Shown here: piece after piece, positions 1 through 7,760 of the stretch
How the letters are laid out: the number at the start of each line of letters is the position of its first letter
How positions within the stretch are numbered: the stretch's first letter is position 1
NCBI GenBank assembly: GCA_050942555.1
Contig: JBMNNN010000027.1
Coordinates: 1 to 16,102, forward strand
DNA from: JAAYXU01 sp050942555
Lineage (GTDB): Bacteria > Bacillota > Clostridia > Christensenellales > UMGS416
Reading direction: 5' to 3'
Length of the DNA: 16,102 bases
Position numbers and translations under genes: made by a program
Notes under the pieces: generated by a model
The model's database searches: none
What the model was told of the DNA's origin: nothing
Seen by the model: only the letters and a program-made list of their open reading frames with translations

Positions 1-706
1 CGGGCATCAGCGCTTCGAGCATTTCGTACATGAGCGGCTTGGACTCGCCCACGCTCAGGCCGCCGATCCCGTATCCCGGGAAATCCAGCTCGACCAGCGC
101 CCGGGCGCTCTGCGCCCGAAGGTCCGCGTAGGTTCCGCCCTGCACGATGCCAAAGAGCGACTGATCCTCCCTCCGGTGAGCGGCCTTGCACCGTGCGGCC
201 CAGGCGGTCGTGCGCTCCATCGCCTCGCGCGCGTACTCGTGCGTAGCGGGATAGGGCGCGCACTCGTCGAACGCCATGATGATGTCGGCCCCCAGCGCGT
301 TTTGTATCTCGATGGATTTTTCCGGGGTGAACATATGCCGGGAGCCGTCCAGATGGGAGCGGAATTCAACGCCTTCGTCATGGATACGGCGCAGCCCGTC
401 GAGGCTGAATACCTGAAAGCCGCCGCTGTCGGTCAGTATCGCGTGATTCCAGTTCATGAACCGATGCAAGCCCCCGGCCTGAGCGATCAGCTCGTGTCCG
501 GGCCGCAGATACAGATGGTATGTGTTGGACAGCACGATGCGCGCCCCCAGCGCCTCGACCTCGTCGGGCAGCATGGCCTTGACGGTCGCCTGCGTACCCA
601 CCGGCATGAATACCGGCGTATTGATATCGCCGTGGGGCGTGTGCAGGCGTCCCAGACGCGCCCCGGAGCGGGCGCATGTCTTGATTACCTCGAATGTAAA
701 GCTCAT
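1..706 (-). CDS. tgt: Queuine tRNA-ribosyltransferase (TGT), 3' part cut by window edge
   Basis: Exchanges guanine at the wobble position of GUN-anticodon tRNAs for the queuosine precursor preQ1, in the cytosol. The reverse-strand translation begins MSFTFEVIKTCARSGARLG at the ATG at 704-706 and stays open to the window edge (235 codons of a protein usually about 370-380 long). Seen: TDSGGFQVFSL with the active-site Asp at residue 93, the MAFDECAPYPAT segment, GIVQGG and YGIGGLSVGE, all hallmarks of bacterial TGT. The catalytic nucleophile Asp and the C-terminal Cys/His zinc site lie beyond the edge. The start lies 8 bases after the queA stop, and an AGGAG overlapping that stop supplies the ribosome binding site, so the two are translated from one message. 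queA acts on the product of this reaction, which fits the pairing. Identity is secure. Confidence 0.97.
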   Translation of the reverse strand, partial: MSFTFEVIKTCARSGARLGRLHTPHGDINTPVFMPVGTQATVKAMLPDEVEALGARIVLSNTYHLYLRPGHELIAQAGGLHRFMNWNHAILTDSGGFQVFSLDGLRRIHDEGVEFRSHLDGSRHMFTPEKSIEIQNALGADIIMAFDECAPYPATHEYAREAMERTTAWAARCKAAHRREDQSLFGIVQGGTYADLRAQSARALVELDFPGYGIGGLSVGESKPLMYEMLEALMP

Positions 707-714
707 ATTCACTC

Positions 715-1737
715 CTAGAGTATCAGCATCGCGTCGCCGAAGCTGAAAAAACGGTATCGCCGTTCTACGGCTTCCCGGTACACGTCCAGTATGCGCTCCC
801 GTCCGGCCAGCGCGCTGACCATCATAAGAAGCGTTGATTCGGGCAGATGGAAGTTTGTGACGAGCGCGTCTGCCGCGCGGAAACGATAGCCCGGATAGAT
901 GAATAGTTCGGTCATACCGTCAAAAGCCGCGAGGCGGCCGTCCGCGTCCGCCGCCGACTCGAGCGTGCGGACCGACGTCGTGCCCACGCAGATGATCCGG
1001 CCGCCGCGCTCCCGCGCCGCATTCAGGCGCCGGGCGGTGTCGGCGTACAGACGGCAGTATTCGGCGTGCATCGTATGCTCCTCGACGGTTTCGGTCTTGA
1101 CCGGCCTAAATGTGCCAAGGCCCACGTGAAGCGTCACCTTCTCGATGAGAACCCCCCGCCTGCTTATTGTATCCAGAAGATCCGGCGTAAAATGCAGTCC
1201 CGCCGTGGGCGCGGCAGCCGAGCCGTTTTCCCGCGCGTATACCGTCTGGTAGCGCTCCCGGTCGGCGAGCTTTTCATGAATGTACGGGGGCAGCGGCATG
1301 GCGCCGACGCGGTCCAGAACCTCCTCGAACACGCCGTCGCAGCAAAAGTCTACGATGCGCCGCCCGTCGGGCAGGCACTCCGCGACCGTCGCCGAAAGCC
1401 CGCCGCCAAACAGAAACCGGCGGCCCGGGGCCGCCCGCCGCGCCGGACCGGCCAGCACCTCCCAGCGGAGCCCCGACAGGCGGCGTAGCAGCAGGAACTC
1501 GATCGCGCCGACTGTGTCTTCGCGCCAGCCTGTGAGCCGCGCCGGTATGACGCGCGTTTCGTTGAGCACCAGCGCGTCGCCCGGGCGGATGTATTCGACG
1601 ATATCGCGAAACGTCCGGTGCTCGACGCGTCCGCCGTCGCGATGGAAGACCAGCAGGCGGCTCTGATCGCGCTGCGCCAGCGGGGTCTGCGCGATCAGCT
1701 CAGGGGGCAGCTCGTAGTAAAAATCTTGGGTCTTCAT
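715..1737 (-). CDS. queA: S-adenosylmethionine:tRNA ribosyltransferase-isomerase
   Basis: Transfers and isomerises the ribosyl part of S-adenosylmethionine onto preQ1 in tRNA to form epoxyqueuosine, the step after TGT. The product is 340 residues, normal for the family. It opens with the typical MKTQDFYYELPPELIAQ and carries DQSRLLV, LNETRVIPARL, AAPTAGLHFTPDLL, the HVGLGTFRPV block, and a C-terminal VTNFHLPESTLLMMVSALAG segment, all conserved in QueA. The ATG overlaps the ruvB stop by four bases (ATGA), indicating translational coupling, and tgt follows after 8 bases. It is the fourth gene of the ruvC-ruvA-ruvB-queA-tgt operon. Nothing is truncated or unusual. Confidence 0.97.
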   Translation of the reverse strand: MKTQDFYYELPPELIAQTPLAQRDQSRLLVFHRDGGRVEHRTFRDIVEYIRPGDALVLNETRVIPARLTGWREDTVGAIEFLLLRRLSGLRWEVLAGPARRAAPGRRFLFGGGLSATVAECLPDGRRIVDFCCDGVFEEVLDRVGAMPLPPYIHEKLADRERYQTVYARENGSAAAPTAGLHFTPDLLDTISRRGVLIEKVTLHVGLGTFRPVKTETVEEHTMHAEYCRLYADTARRLNAARERGGRIICVGTTSVRTLESAADADGRLAAFDGMTELFIYPGYRFRAADALVTNFHLPESTLLMMVSALAGRERILDVYREAVERRYRFFSFGDAMLIL

Positions 1738-2774
1738 GGGATCAAACGCAGCTGCTGCGGCTCCTCTCCGTCGCCGCCGGGGAGCGGCAGGCCCAGGTGA
1801 TGGTACGCGCCCGGCATCGCGACGCGGCCCCGGGGCGTGCGGTTGATGAACCCCAGCTGCAGCAGGAACGGCTCGTATACGTCCTCGATCGTCACGGCCT
1901 CCTCGCCGGTCGCCGCGGCCAGCGTATCCAGCCCCACCGGCCCGCCCGCGAATTTCTCTATGATCGTCAGCAATATGCGCCGATCCACGTGGTCGAGCCC
2001 CAGCGCGTCCACTTCAAGAAGGTTGAGCGCTTCGTTTGCCACCTGTTTGTCGATGACGCCTCCGGCCCGTATCTGGGCGAAGTCGCGCACGCGGCGCAGC
2101 AGCCTGTTGGCGACGCGGGGAGTGCCGCGGGAGCGCCGCGCGATTTCCGCAGCGCCGTCTTCCTGTATCTGCGTCGACAGCGCCCGCGCTGACTGTATGA
2201 CGATCGCCGCCAGCTCTTCGCAGGTGTATATCTCCAGCCTGCACACGACGCCGAACCGGTCCAGAAGCGGCGACGTGAGCATACCGGCCCGGGTGGTGGC
2301 CCCCGCCAGCGTGAAGCGCGGCAGATCCAGCCGGATCGAGCGCGCGCCGGGGCCCTTGCCGATCATGATGTCGAGCTTGAAGTCCTCCATCGCCGGATAG
2401 AGCACCTCGGCGACGCTGTTGTTGAGCCGGTGGATTTCGTCGATGAAAAGCACGTCGCCGGGCTGCAGATTCGTAAGTATCGCGGCCAGATCGCCCGTGC
2501 GCTCGATCGCCGGGCCCGAAGTCGTGCGGATCTGCACGCCCATCTCGTGCGCGATGATGTTGGCCAGCGTGGTTTTGCCCAGTCCCGGAGGGCCGTAGAG
2601 CAGCACATGGTCGAGCGGCTCCCCGCGCATCTTTGCCGCCTCGATAAATAGGCAAAGCTGCTCCTTGACCTTGGCCTGCCCGATATAGGCGTCCATCGTC
2701 TTTGGACGAAGCGAAAGCTCCGCCTCCACGTCTCCGGAATGCTCCACTGCCGCTGTCAATCGATCCTCAATCAT
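1734..2774 (-). CDS. ruvB: Holliday junction branch migration ATPase RuvB
   Basis: Hexameric AAA+ motor that, with RuvA, drives branch migration of Holliday junctions during recombinational repair. The product is 346 residues. Seen: the LRPKTMDAYIGQ entry segment, Walker A GPPGLGKT at residues 61-68, Walker B with DEIH at residues 111-114, the TTSGPAIERTGDLAAIL block, the AGATTRAGMLTSPLLDRFG sensor region and a C-terminal winged helix with TPRGR. All key ATPase residues are present. It follows ruvA by 18 bases and overlaps queA by 4 bases at its stop. The order ruvC-ruvA-ruvB is common in bacteria, and ruvB-queA-tgt is a recurrent neighbourhood. Confidence 0.98.
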   Translation of the reverse strand: MIEDRLTAAVEHSGDVEAELSLRPKTMDAYIGQAKVKEQLCLFIEAAKMRGEPLDHVLLYGPPGLGKTTLANIIAHEMGVQIRTTSGPAIERTGDLAAILTNLQPGDVLFIDEIHRLNNSVAEVLYPAMEDFKLDIMIGKGPGARSIRLDLPRFTLAGATTRAGMLTSPLLDRFGVVCRLEIYTCEELAAIVIQSARALSTQIQEDGAAEIARRSRGTPRVANRLLRRVRDFAQIRAGGVIDKQVANEALNLLEVDALGLDHVDRRILLTIIEKFAGGPVGLDTLAAATGEEAVTIEDVYEPFLLQLGFINRTPRGRVAMPGAYHHLGLPLPGGDGEEPQQLRLIP

Positions 2775-2792
2775 CGAAATCCCCCTGCCATA

Positions 2793-3392
2793 CTATCCCC
2801 GGTCCAGCTGCCTGAGCGCGTGGACGATGATCTGCTCGACGGTATTTGCCGACTCGGGCGCCTGCGACACGGCCCGGGCCGCTTCGGCGGATGCATACCC
2901 CAGCGCCATTAACGCCTCGATGGCCTCCCGCGCGCTGTCGCGCTGCGGAGCGGCCTGCGCGGGGCCCGCGCCGCCCGATATCAGCTCCTCGTTTCCGATG
3001 CGCCCCTTGAGCTCCAGTATCAGCCGCTCGGCCGTTTTCTTGCCCACGCCGTTGACGCGGGTGATCGTGCGCACATCGTCGGTCACGACCGCCAGCGCGA
3101 GCTCCGAGGGCGTCAGGCCCGACAGTATGCTCATCGCGACCCTGGGGCCGATGCCGCTGATGGTAATCAGCCGCTGGAACATTTCCTTCTCGTCGGGGTC
3201 CAGAAATCCGTACAGGATGTGCGCGTCATCCCGAATATTCAGATAGGTGTACACCTTGACCTCTTTGCCCAGCGGGGGCAGGCTGGCCAGCATCCGGCTG
3301 CCCGCCAGTATCCGGTATCCGACGCCGGCGGCTTCGACCACCACGGCGTCAGGTTCCTTGCCGGTGAGGACGCCTCGTATGTATGCGTACAC
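2793..3392 (-). CDS. ruvA: Holliday junction branch migration complex subunit RuvA
   Basis: Tetrameric DNA-binding subunit that recognises the four-way junction and loads RuvB. The reading frame is open further upstream into ruvC, but the family start is the GTG at 3390-3392, giving 199 residues beginning (M)YAYIRGVLTGKEP; an AGGTGA about 6 bases upstream serves as ribosome binding site. Seen: N-terminal OB fold (about 1-62), two helix-hairpin-helix motifs SGIGPRVAMSIL and NGVGKKTAERLILELKG in the middle domain, a flexible Ala/Pro/Gln linker, and a C-terminal RuvB-binding domain with REAIEALMALGYASAEA. It starts 8 bases after the ruvC stop and is followed by ruvB after 18 bases. Confidence 0.96.
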   Translation of the reverse strand: MYAYIRGVLTGKEPDAVVVEAAGVGYRILAGSRMLASLPPLGKEVKVYTYLNIRDDAHILYGFLDPDEKEMFQRLITISGIGPRVAMSILSGLTPSELALAVVTDDVRTITRVNGVGKKTAERLILELKGRIGNEELISGGAGPAQAAPQRDSAREAIEALMALGYASAEAARAVSQAPESANTVEQIIVHALRQLDRG

Positions 3393-3400
3393 TCTATCAC

Positions 3401-3898
3401 CTACCGAATCGTATTGTCGGCCAGAAGAAGGCCATTGGCGTGGCATATGGCTACGGCCAGCGCGTCGGCGGCGTCGTCGGGATGCGGTTCGCGGTCCATA
3501 GCCAGCAGCGCGCGCACCATGTGCTGTACCTGCCGCTTGTCGGCTCCGCCGTATCCGCACACCGCCTGCTTGACCTGCATCGGCGTATATTCGTAAAGAC
3601 GTCCGGCATCAAGGCAGCTCATGGCGGCCACCAGCACCGCGCCCCGGGCGTGCCCGACGGTCAGCGCGGTCGTCACGTTCCGCCGAAAAAACAGCTCCTC
3701 CACCGCCACCGCGTCGGGATGGTAGCTGGCGATCAGCGTCTGCACATCGGCGAATATGGCCTGCAGCCGCGATGGCAGCGGCATACCGGCCGGCGTGGTC
3801 ACGATCCCGTAGCTGACCAGTCTGAGCGCGCCGGCGTCCTCGTCGACGATGCCGTAGCCTATTGTGGCCAGGCCGGGGTCTATACCGAGTATCCGCAA
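3401..3898 (-). CDS. ruvC: Crossover junction endodeoxyribonuclease RuvC
   Basis: Resolves Holliday junctions by paired cleavage, working with RuvAB. The product is 165 residues, typical length, starting RILGIDPGLATIGYG. The four catalytic acidic residues are visible: Asp7 in GIDPG, Glu67 in VEELFF, and Asp142 and Asp145 in PDDAADALAVA. The start is a TTG (3896-3898); no better ATG or GTG lies at the correct N-terminus, and a GGGGAGG sits about 11 bases upstream. It is the first gene of the operon, read from the promoter at 3933-3961. Together with the GTG of ruvA, the first two genes both use weak start codons, which may keep RuvC and RuvA levels low. Confidence 0.97.
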   Translation of the reverse strand: MRILGIDPGLATIGYGIVDEDAGALRLVSYGIVTTPAGMPLPSRLQAIFADVQTLIASYHPDAVAVEELFFRRNVTTALTVGHARGAVLVAAMSCLDAGRLYEYTPMQVKQAVCGYGGADKRQVQHMVRALLAMDREPHPDDAADALAVAICHANGLLLADNTIR

Positions 3899-3932
3899 GA
3901 AAAGGATATCCTCCCCGTGGGTTGTTTCCCTA

Positions 3933-3961
3933 ATAGTACGTCATCCCCCCGCCTCTGTCAA
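3933..3961 (-). promoter_or_regulatory. Promoter of the ruvC-ruvA-ruvB-queA-tgt operon
   Basis: On the reverse strand a perfect -35 box TTGACA (3956-3961) and a -10 box TACTAT (3933-3938) are separated by exactly 17 bases. Transcription would start near 3926, giving a leader of about 28 bases before the TTG of ruvC. This is a housekeeping-sigma promoter. No LexA/DinR-like box was noticed beside it. Confidence 0.8.
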
Positions 3962-4016
3962 TCGGAGGGTAAAACCAGCGGACAGCATCTGTTTTGCCAA
4001 TAATAAATATACTCCC

Positions 4017-4045
4017 TTTCCTTTCCTATAAAAACTGTGTATAAT
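4017..4045 (+). promoter_or_regulatory. Possible promoter of the IclR-type regulator gene
   Basis: A perfect -10 box TATAAT lies at 4040-4045, about 57 bases before the ATG of the regulator. At the standard 17-base spacing only a weak -35 (TTTCCT, 4017-4022) is found, so the promoter may be weak or activator dependent. The rest of the divergent spacer between ruvC and this gene (3899-4101) holds the ruv promoter and nothing else recognised. Confidence 0.55.
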
Positions 4046-4101
4046 ATGGATGAGACTCCCTTCGTCTCCTTGCACGCTCCGACGACGCTGGAGGGACCGC
4101 G

Positions 4102-4941
4102 ATGGAGAATACGCCCTATGTCAAATCCATACTCAAGGCGCTGCGCATACTGGACATATTCGGCTTTGACGACCCGCTCAATAACGGATTTACGCTCAGC
4201 GAGCTGTCAAAGCGGACAGGCATCGCGGCAAATACGCTCTGCAAGATACTCAAAACGCTGGTTCGCGCCGAATATCTCAGCCAGGACGCTGAAAGGCGCT
4301 ATCACAGCAGCCACAAGACCAGCATGATACACATGGTCGCCACCCCGCACCATCAGGTGGCCGAGAAGACCGGCGATATCGTCCGGCAAATGTGCGCGCT
4401 TCTGGGAGTGGAAGCGTATCTGACAACGCTTTCCTTTGGAGAGCGCAAAACGATACTGAAAAGCACGTGCTCCAGCCCGATTAACCCGATTTTCGAGAAC
4501 AACCAGCCGCACGTCGGCAAATACATATACACAAAGGCCACCGGGCGCGTGCTGGTAAGCTACGCGAACTCGGCCCAACTCAAAGACATACTCAACCGCT
4601 GGGGATATCCCGGATACCACTGGGACGGCATCAGCAATCTGTGGGAGCTTGTTCGCAGCCGGGAGCAGATCCGGCAGAAGGGATACTGCGTGATCCATGA
4701 GGAGGACGACCGGTACGCCATCGCGGTGCCCGTAAAGGCCGAGGTGCAGAATTTCGTAGCCGCGCTGGGCGCGGTCAGGCCGATCCCCCACGACACCGAG
4801 CGGCATATCCGGCGCATCGTGGACGTAATGCGCGCGACGGCGCAGCAGATCGCGCAGACGCTGATCCTGACCTCAAAAAGGATCCATCTGGCGACCGATT
4901 CGATCCATGGCCGTCTGTCTGGCAGCGCGGCGGATTCATAG
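4102..4941 (+). CDS. IclR-family transcriptional regulator
   Basis: DNA-binding regulator expected to sense a small-molecule ligand and control the neighbouring operon. The product is 279 residues, slightly longer than the usual 250-270. Residues about 8-66 form the winged helix-turn-helix (SILKALRILDIF, TLSELSKRTGIAANTLCKIL, LVRAEYLSQD); residues about 80-260 form the IclR effector domain, with the family-like segment TKATGRVLVSYAN and the GYCVIHEEDDRYAIAVPV stretch before the last strands. The start ATG is preceded by GGAGGG six bases upstream. The C-terminal tail (about 265-279) looks unstructured. It lies directly upstream, same strand, of the ceramidase-like/aminotransferase/oxidoreductase/hexosaminidase operon, which has its own promoter, so that operon is the natural target. 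Ligand unknown. Confidence 0.9.
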   Translation: MENTPYVKSILKALRILDIFGFDDPLNNGFTLSELSKRTGIAANTLCKILKTLVRAEYLSQDAERRYHSSHKTSMIHMVATPHHQVAEKTGDIVRQMCALLGVEAYLTTLSFGERKTILKSTCSSPINPIFENNQPHVGKYIYTKATGRVLVSYANSAQLKDILNRWGYPGYHWDGISNLWELVRSREQIRQKGYCVIHEEDDRYAIAVPVKAEVQNFVAALGAVRPIPHDTERHIRRIVDVMRATAQQIAQTLILTSKRIHLATDSIHGRLSGSAADS

Positions 4942-4982
4942 AGCGCATGGCGTCATAAATCATATATAAAGGCATGAAATTG

Positions 4983-5011
4983 TTGACAGCGGGAATACAC
5001 TGTGATATATT
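4983..5011 (+). promoter_or_regulatory. Strong promoter of the four-gene sugar operon
   Basis: Perfect -35 TTGACA (4983-4988), 17-base spacer, -10 TATATT (5006-5011), with a TG one base ahead of the -10 (extended -10). Transcription would begin near 5018, about 60 bases before the ATG at 5077. A promoter this close to consensus upstream of a catabolic-type operon suggests repression, presumably by the adjacent IclR protein, rather than activation. No clear long palindrome was found to name as the operator. Confidence 0.82.
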
Positions 5012-5050
5012 GGGACCAATAAATAAAGTGACTGGACAAATTACCATCGG

Positions 5051-5064
5051 CTCCGGGGCCGGAG
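5051..5064 (+). other. Inverted repeat overlapping the ribosome binding site of the ceramidase-like gene
   Basis: CTCCGG (5051-5056), two bases, CCGGAG (5059-5064). As RNA this gives a 5-bp stem with a 4-base loop that covers the first GGAG of the GGAGAAGG ribosome binding site (5061-5068). It could be an operator or a small structure limiting translation; in GC-rich DNA chance is also possible. Confidence 0.35.
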
Positions 5065-5076
5065 AAGGACGCGAAT

Positions 5077-6396
5077 ATGAAAGCTGCAGCCACAATGATC
5101 GACATCACCCCTCCCATCGGAATCTCGCTGTGCGGAAATATCCGGGAGGACAACATCGCCCGGGGCGTCCACGATCCGCTGTACTGCAACGCCCTGCTGC
5201 TGGAAACGGGCGGCGTCCGCACGCTGCTCCTCGTCCTCGACTGGCTGGGCGTGGAGGACGAGGACGCCACGCTGCTGCGCAGCCTGACCGCACAGGCGGC
5301 AGGTACGCTCAGCGAGCGTGTCATCGTATCGGCTACCCATACCCATTCGGGGCCGCGGATACTGGCCCTGTCGGGCCCGGGCGGCCGCTCTCCCGGCGAG
5401 GAAGCCTATCTGCGCCAGGCGACTGAGCGGATCGTCAGCCGGGTGCGGGAGCTTCCCGAGTCGATGGAGCCCGTCAGCCTGTGGCGGGCACAGTCGCAGG
5501 TTAATACATTGAGCTTCAACCGCCGTCTGCGCCTGGCCGATGGCTCGGTCCGCATGAACTGGATGCCGGTAGATCCCGACGACGTCGTGGGCACCACCGG
5601 ACCCATCGATCCTGCCCTTACCGTCGTCGGCATCCGAAGGGCCGGCGGCGACTGGCTGGCGCTCATCGCCAACTTCGCGCTGCACGCCGCCGTCCTGGTG
5701 GGACAGGACTGGCTCTGGTCGGCGGATTATGTGTATTATCTGAGAAAGACGCTGCGGGAAGCCCTCCCCGGAAATCCCGTCATCCACTTTACAAATGGCG
5801 CCGAGGGGGACGTCAACCACCTCAACTACCGGGATCCCCGTCAAATGGAGGGATTCCCCGAGGCCGAGCGCATCGGCACGGAACTGGGCTTTTCGGCGCT
5901 GGGCGCGCTAAGCGGCGCTGTCGCAATGCAAGGCCGCCTGACGTGCGTGACCGATACGGTCATACTGAAGCGGCGAACCATACCCGAAGGGCTGCTGCGG
6001 TGGGCGCGCCGCAAATGGGAGCGGTGCGGCGGGAAGATTCCGTCGCTGCACCACGGTATCCCCGACGAGTGCTACGCGCGGGATATACTGCATATGGCCC
6101 GGTTCGCAGGCCGGGAGCACGCGGTGCCGATGACGGCTATGCTGCTGGGCGATGTGGCGGCCGTCACGCTGCCCGGAGAGATCTTCTGCCAGATAGGGCT
6201 CAATATTAAGAAAGCGTCCCCGATCCCGAACACGTTTTTGATGGGGCTGTCCCAGGGCTACTGCGGGTATATTCCCGACGCAAAGGCGTTTCTGGAGGGC
6301 GGCTACGAGCCCCGTACCCGCGGCGGGAGCCGCTTTGCCGAGGATTCCTGTGACCGCATCGAGGCTGCGGCCAATGCCCTGCTGATGCGGCTGTAA
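5077..6396 (+). CDS. Neutral/alkaline ceramidase-like metal hydrolase (function not ceramidase for certain)
   Basis: First gene of the operon, 439 residues. The N-terminus (ATMIDITPPIGISLCG, then RGVHDPLYCNALLLE) and the block SATHTHSGP with His88 and His90, followed by NFALHAAVL with His203, match the N-terminal domain of the neutral/alkaline non-lysosomal ceramidase family, where such His residues bind zinc. There is no signal peptide and no C-terminal Ig-like domain, whereas true ceramidases are secreted and longer. Where ceramidases, as I recall them, have a G-D-x-Ser-Pro-Asn motif with the nucleophile Ser, this protein has GDVNHL (Asn247). It is therefore probably a cytosolic amide or ester hydrolase on another substrate, perhaps an N-acyl sugar. 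The ATG is chosen on GGAGAAGG 8 bases upstream. The aminotransferase gene follows after 68 bases. Confidence 0.8.
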   Translation: MKAAATMIDITPPIGISLCGNIREDNIARGVHDPLYCNALLLETGGVRTLLLVLDWLGVEDEDATLLRSLTAQAAGTLSERVIVSATHTHSGPRILALSGPGGRSPGEEAYLRQATERIVSRVRELPESMEPVSLWRAQSQVNTLSFNRRLRLADGSVRMNWMPVDPDDVVGTTGPIDPALTVVGIRRAGGDWLALIANFALHAAVLVGQDWLWSADYVYYLRKTLREALPGNPVIHFTNGAEGDVNHLNYRDPRQMEGFPEAERIGTELGFSALGALSGAVAMQGRLTCVTDTVILKRRTIPEGLLRWARRKWERCGGKIPSLHHGIPDECYARDILHMARFAGREHAVPMTAMLLGDVAAVTLPGEIFCQIGLNIKKASPIPNTFLMGLSQGYCGYIPDAKAFLEGGYEPRTRGGSRFAEDSCDRIEAAANALLMRL

Positions 6397-6464
6397 ATCG
6401 TACAACGGGCTGCCATGCCTGCGCCTGCTCAATGAATACACTGGAATGAAAGGGAGGAAGAATC

Positions 6465-7739
6465 ATGGGATCAGGTAAAGACCAGGCTATGAACGGAACG
6501 GGCATCGTCGACCTTGGTTTTCCTGCGTGGCCGCAGCTGTCCGAAGAAGCCATTAGAGCATCCGACGCCGTACTGCGTTCGGGAAAAGTCAACTACTGGA
6601 CCGGCCCAAAGGGCATGGAGTTTGAGGAGAAGTTCGCGCAGTGGGCCGGATCGAAGTACGCGATCTCGTGCACCAACGGCACGGCGGCACTGCACATCGC
6701 ATTTGGCGCGATGAATATCGGGCCGGGGGACGAATTTATCGTTCCCAGCTACACATTTATCGCCTCTTCGTTTGCGGGCGTGCAGGCGGGCGCAATTCCG
6801 ATTTTCTGCGATGTGACCGAGGACCATACCCTTGACCCGGCCAAGATCGAGGCGCTCGTGACCCCGCGCACCAAAGCCATCGTCGTCGTGCACCTCTACG
6901 GCGTGGTGGCCGACATGGACGGCATCATGGCCGTGGCCCGAAAGCATGGCCTGAAGGTCATCGAAGACTGCGCCCAGTGCTTCGGAGGCATCTCAAACGG
7001 CAAAAAAGTGGGCACCATCGGCGACGTGGGCTGCTTCAGCTTCTGCCAGAGCAAGCACTTCACGACCGGCGGCGAGGGCGGCATGGTCATCACAAACGAT
7101 GAGAATATCGCCTGGGAAGCGCGCTCCTTCCGCGATCACGGATACGACGTGGAGAAGCGCATGAACATGCTGGCCCTCGAGGAAGCGCTGCCCTATATAC
7201 ACAGGCGGGTGGGCTTTAACTACCGGATGACCGAGATGCAGTCGGCCATCGGCATCCACGAGCTGGCCCGTCTGGACAGCTGGAACCTGTCCCGGCGCTA
7301 TGAATACGCCGCGATGTACGACGAGGCGTTCGAGGGTCTTCCCGGCATCGCGAAGCTGCCATACAACACGCCCGAGCGCAAAAACGCCTATTGGTGGTAC
7401 CCTATCATACTGGATACCGCACGGCTTACGCTGGACGCTCCCGCGGTGCTCAAGGAGCTGGCGGCCATGAAAATCCCATGCTACGGGATCCAGTGGCCCG
7501 AGTCCTATCTGGAGCGGGCATATCAGGAGCACAACGGGTTCGGCGCCGCCAGGTTCCCATTCCGGAGCAGCGAGTATACCGACCCCAAGGCGGTCGATTA
7601 CCACAGGGATTTTTGCCCGGTGGCCCATTCGCTGCGGGCCCGCACGATCAATCTGTTCCTGCATCCCACCTGGGAGAGGGTGCACATAGAGCGATGCATC
7701 GAGGCATTCAAGAAAGTGCTGGGCGATCATCTGAAATAA
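6465..7739 (+). CDS. DegT/DnrJ/EryC1/StrS-family PLP aminotransferase
   Basis: PLP-dependent aminotransferase of the family that aminates keto-sugars and keto-cyclitols; 424 residues. Seen: the substrate-loop segment SGKVNYWTGPKG, the PLP phosphate region CTNGTAALHIAFGA, PSYTFIASSFA, the HLYGVVADMDGI block, the IEDCAQCFGG Asp168 that contacts the PLP ring nitrogen, and SFCQSKHFTTGGEGGM with the PLP Schiff-base Lys197. The SKxxTxGEGG form recalls the scyllo-inosose / AHBA-synthase / kanosamine branch rather than the nucleotide-sugar enzymes, but this is only an impression. The ATG follows GGGAGG closely. It sits between the ceramidase-like gene and the Gfo/Idh oxidoreductase (21-base gap), which suggests that the oxidoreductase makes or uses its keto-sugar. 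Direction (amination or deamination) cannot be told from sequence. Confidence 0.93.
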   Translation: MGSGKDQAMNGTGIVDLGFPAWPQLSEEAIRASDAVLRSGKVNYWTGPKGMEFEEKFAQWAGSKYAISCTNGTAALHIAFGAMNIGPGDEFIVPSYTFIASSFAGVQAGAIPIFCDVTEDHTLDPAKIEALVTPRTKAIVVVHLYGVVADMDGIMAVARKHGLKVIEDCAQCFGGISNGKKVGTIGDVGCFSFCQSKHFTTGGEGGMVITNDENIAWEARSFRDHGYDVEKRMNMLALEEALPYIHRRVGFNYRMTEMQSAIGIHELARLDSWNLSRRYEYAAMYDEAFEGLPGIAKLPYNTPERKNAYWWYPIILDTARLTLDAPAVLKELAAMKIPCYGIQWPESYLERAYQEHNGFGAARFPFRSSEYTDPKAVDYHRDFCPVAHSLRARTINLFLHPTWERVHIERCIEAFKKVLGDHLK

Positions 7740-7760
7740 GCCATCGAAAGGAGTGCAGAA

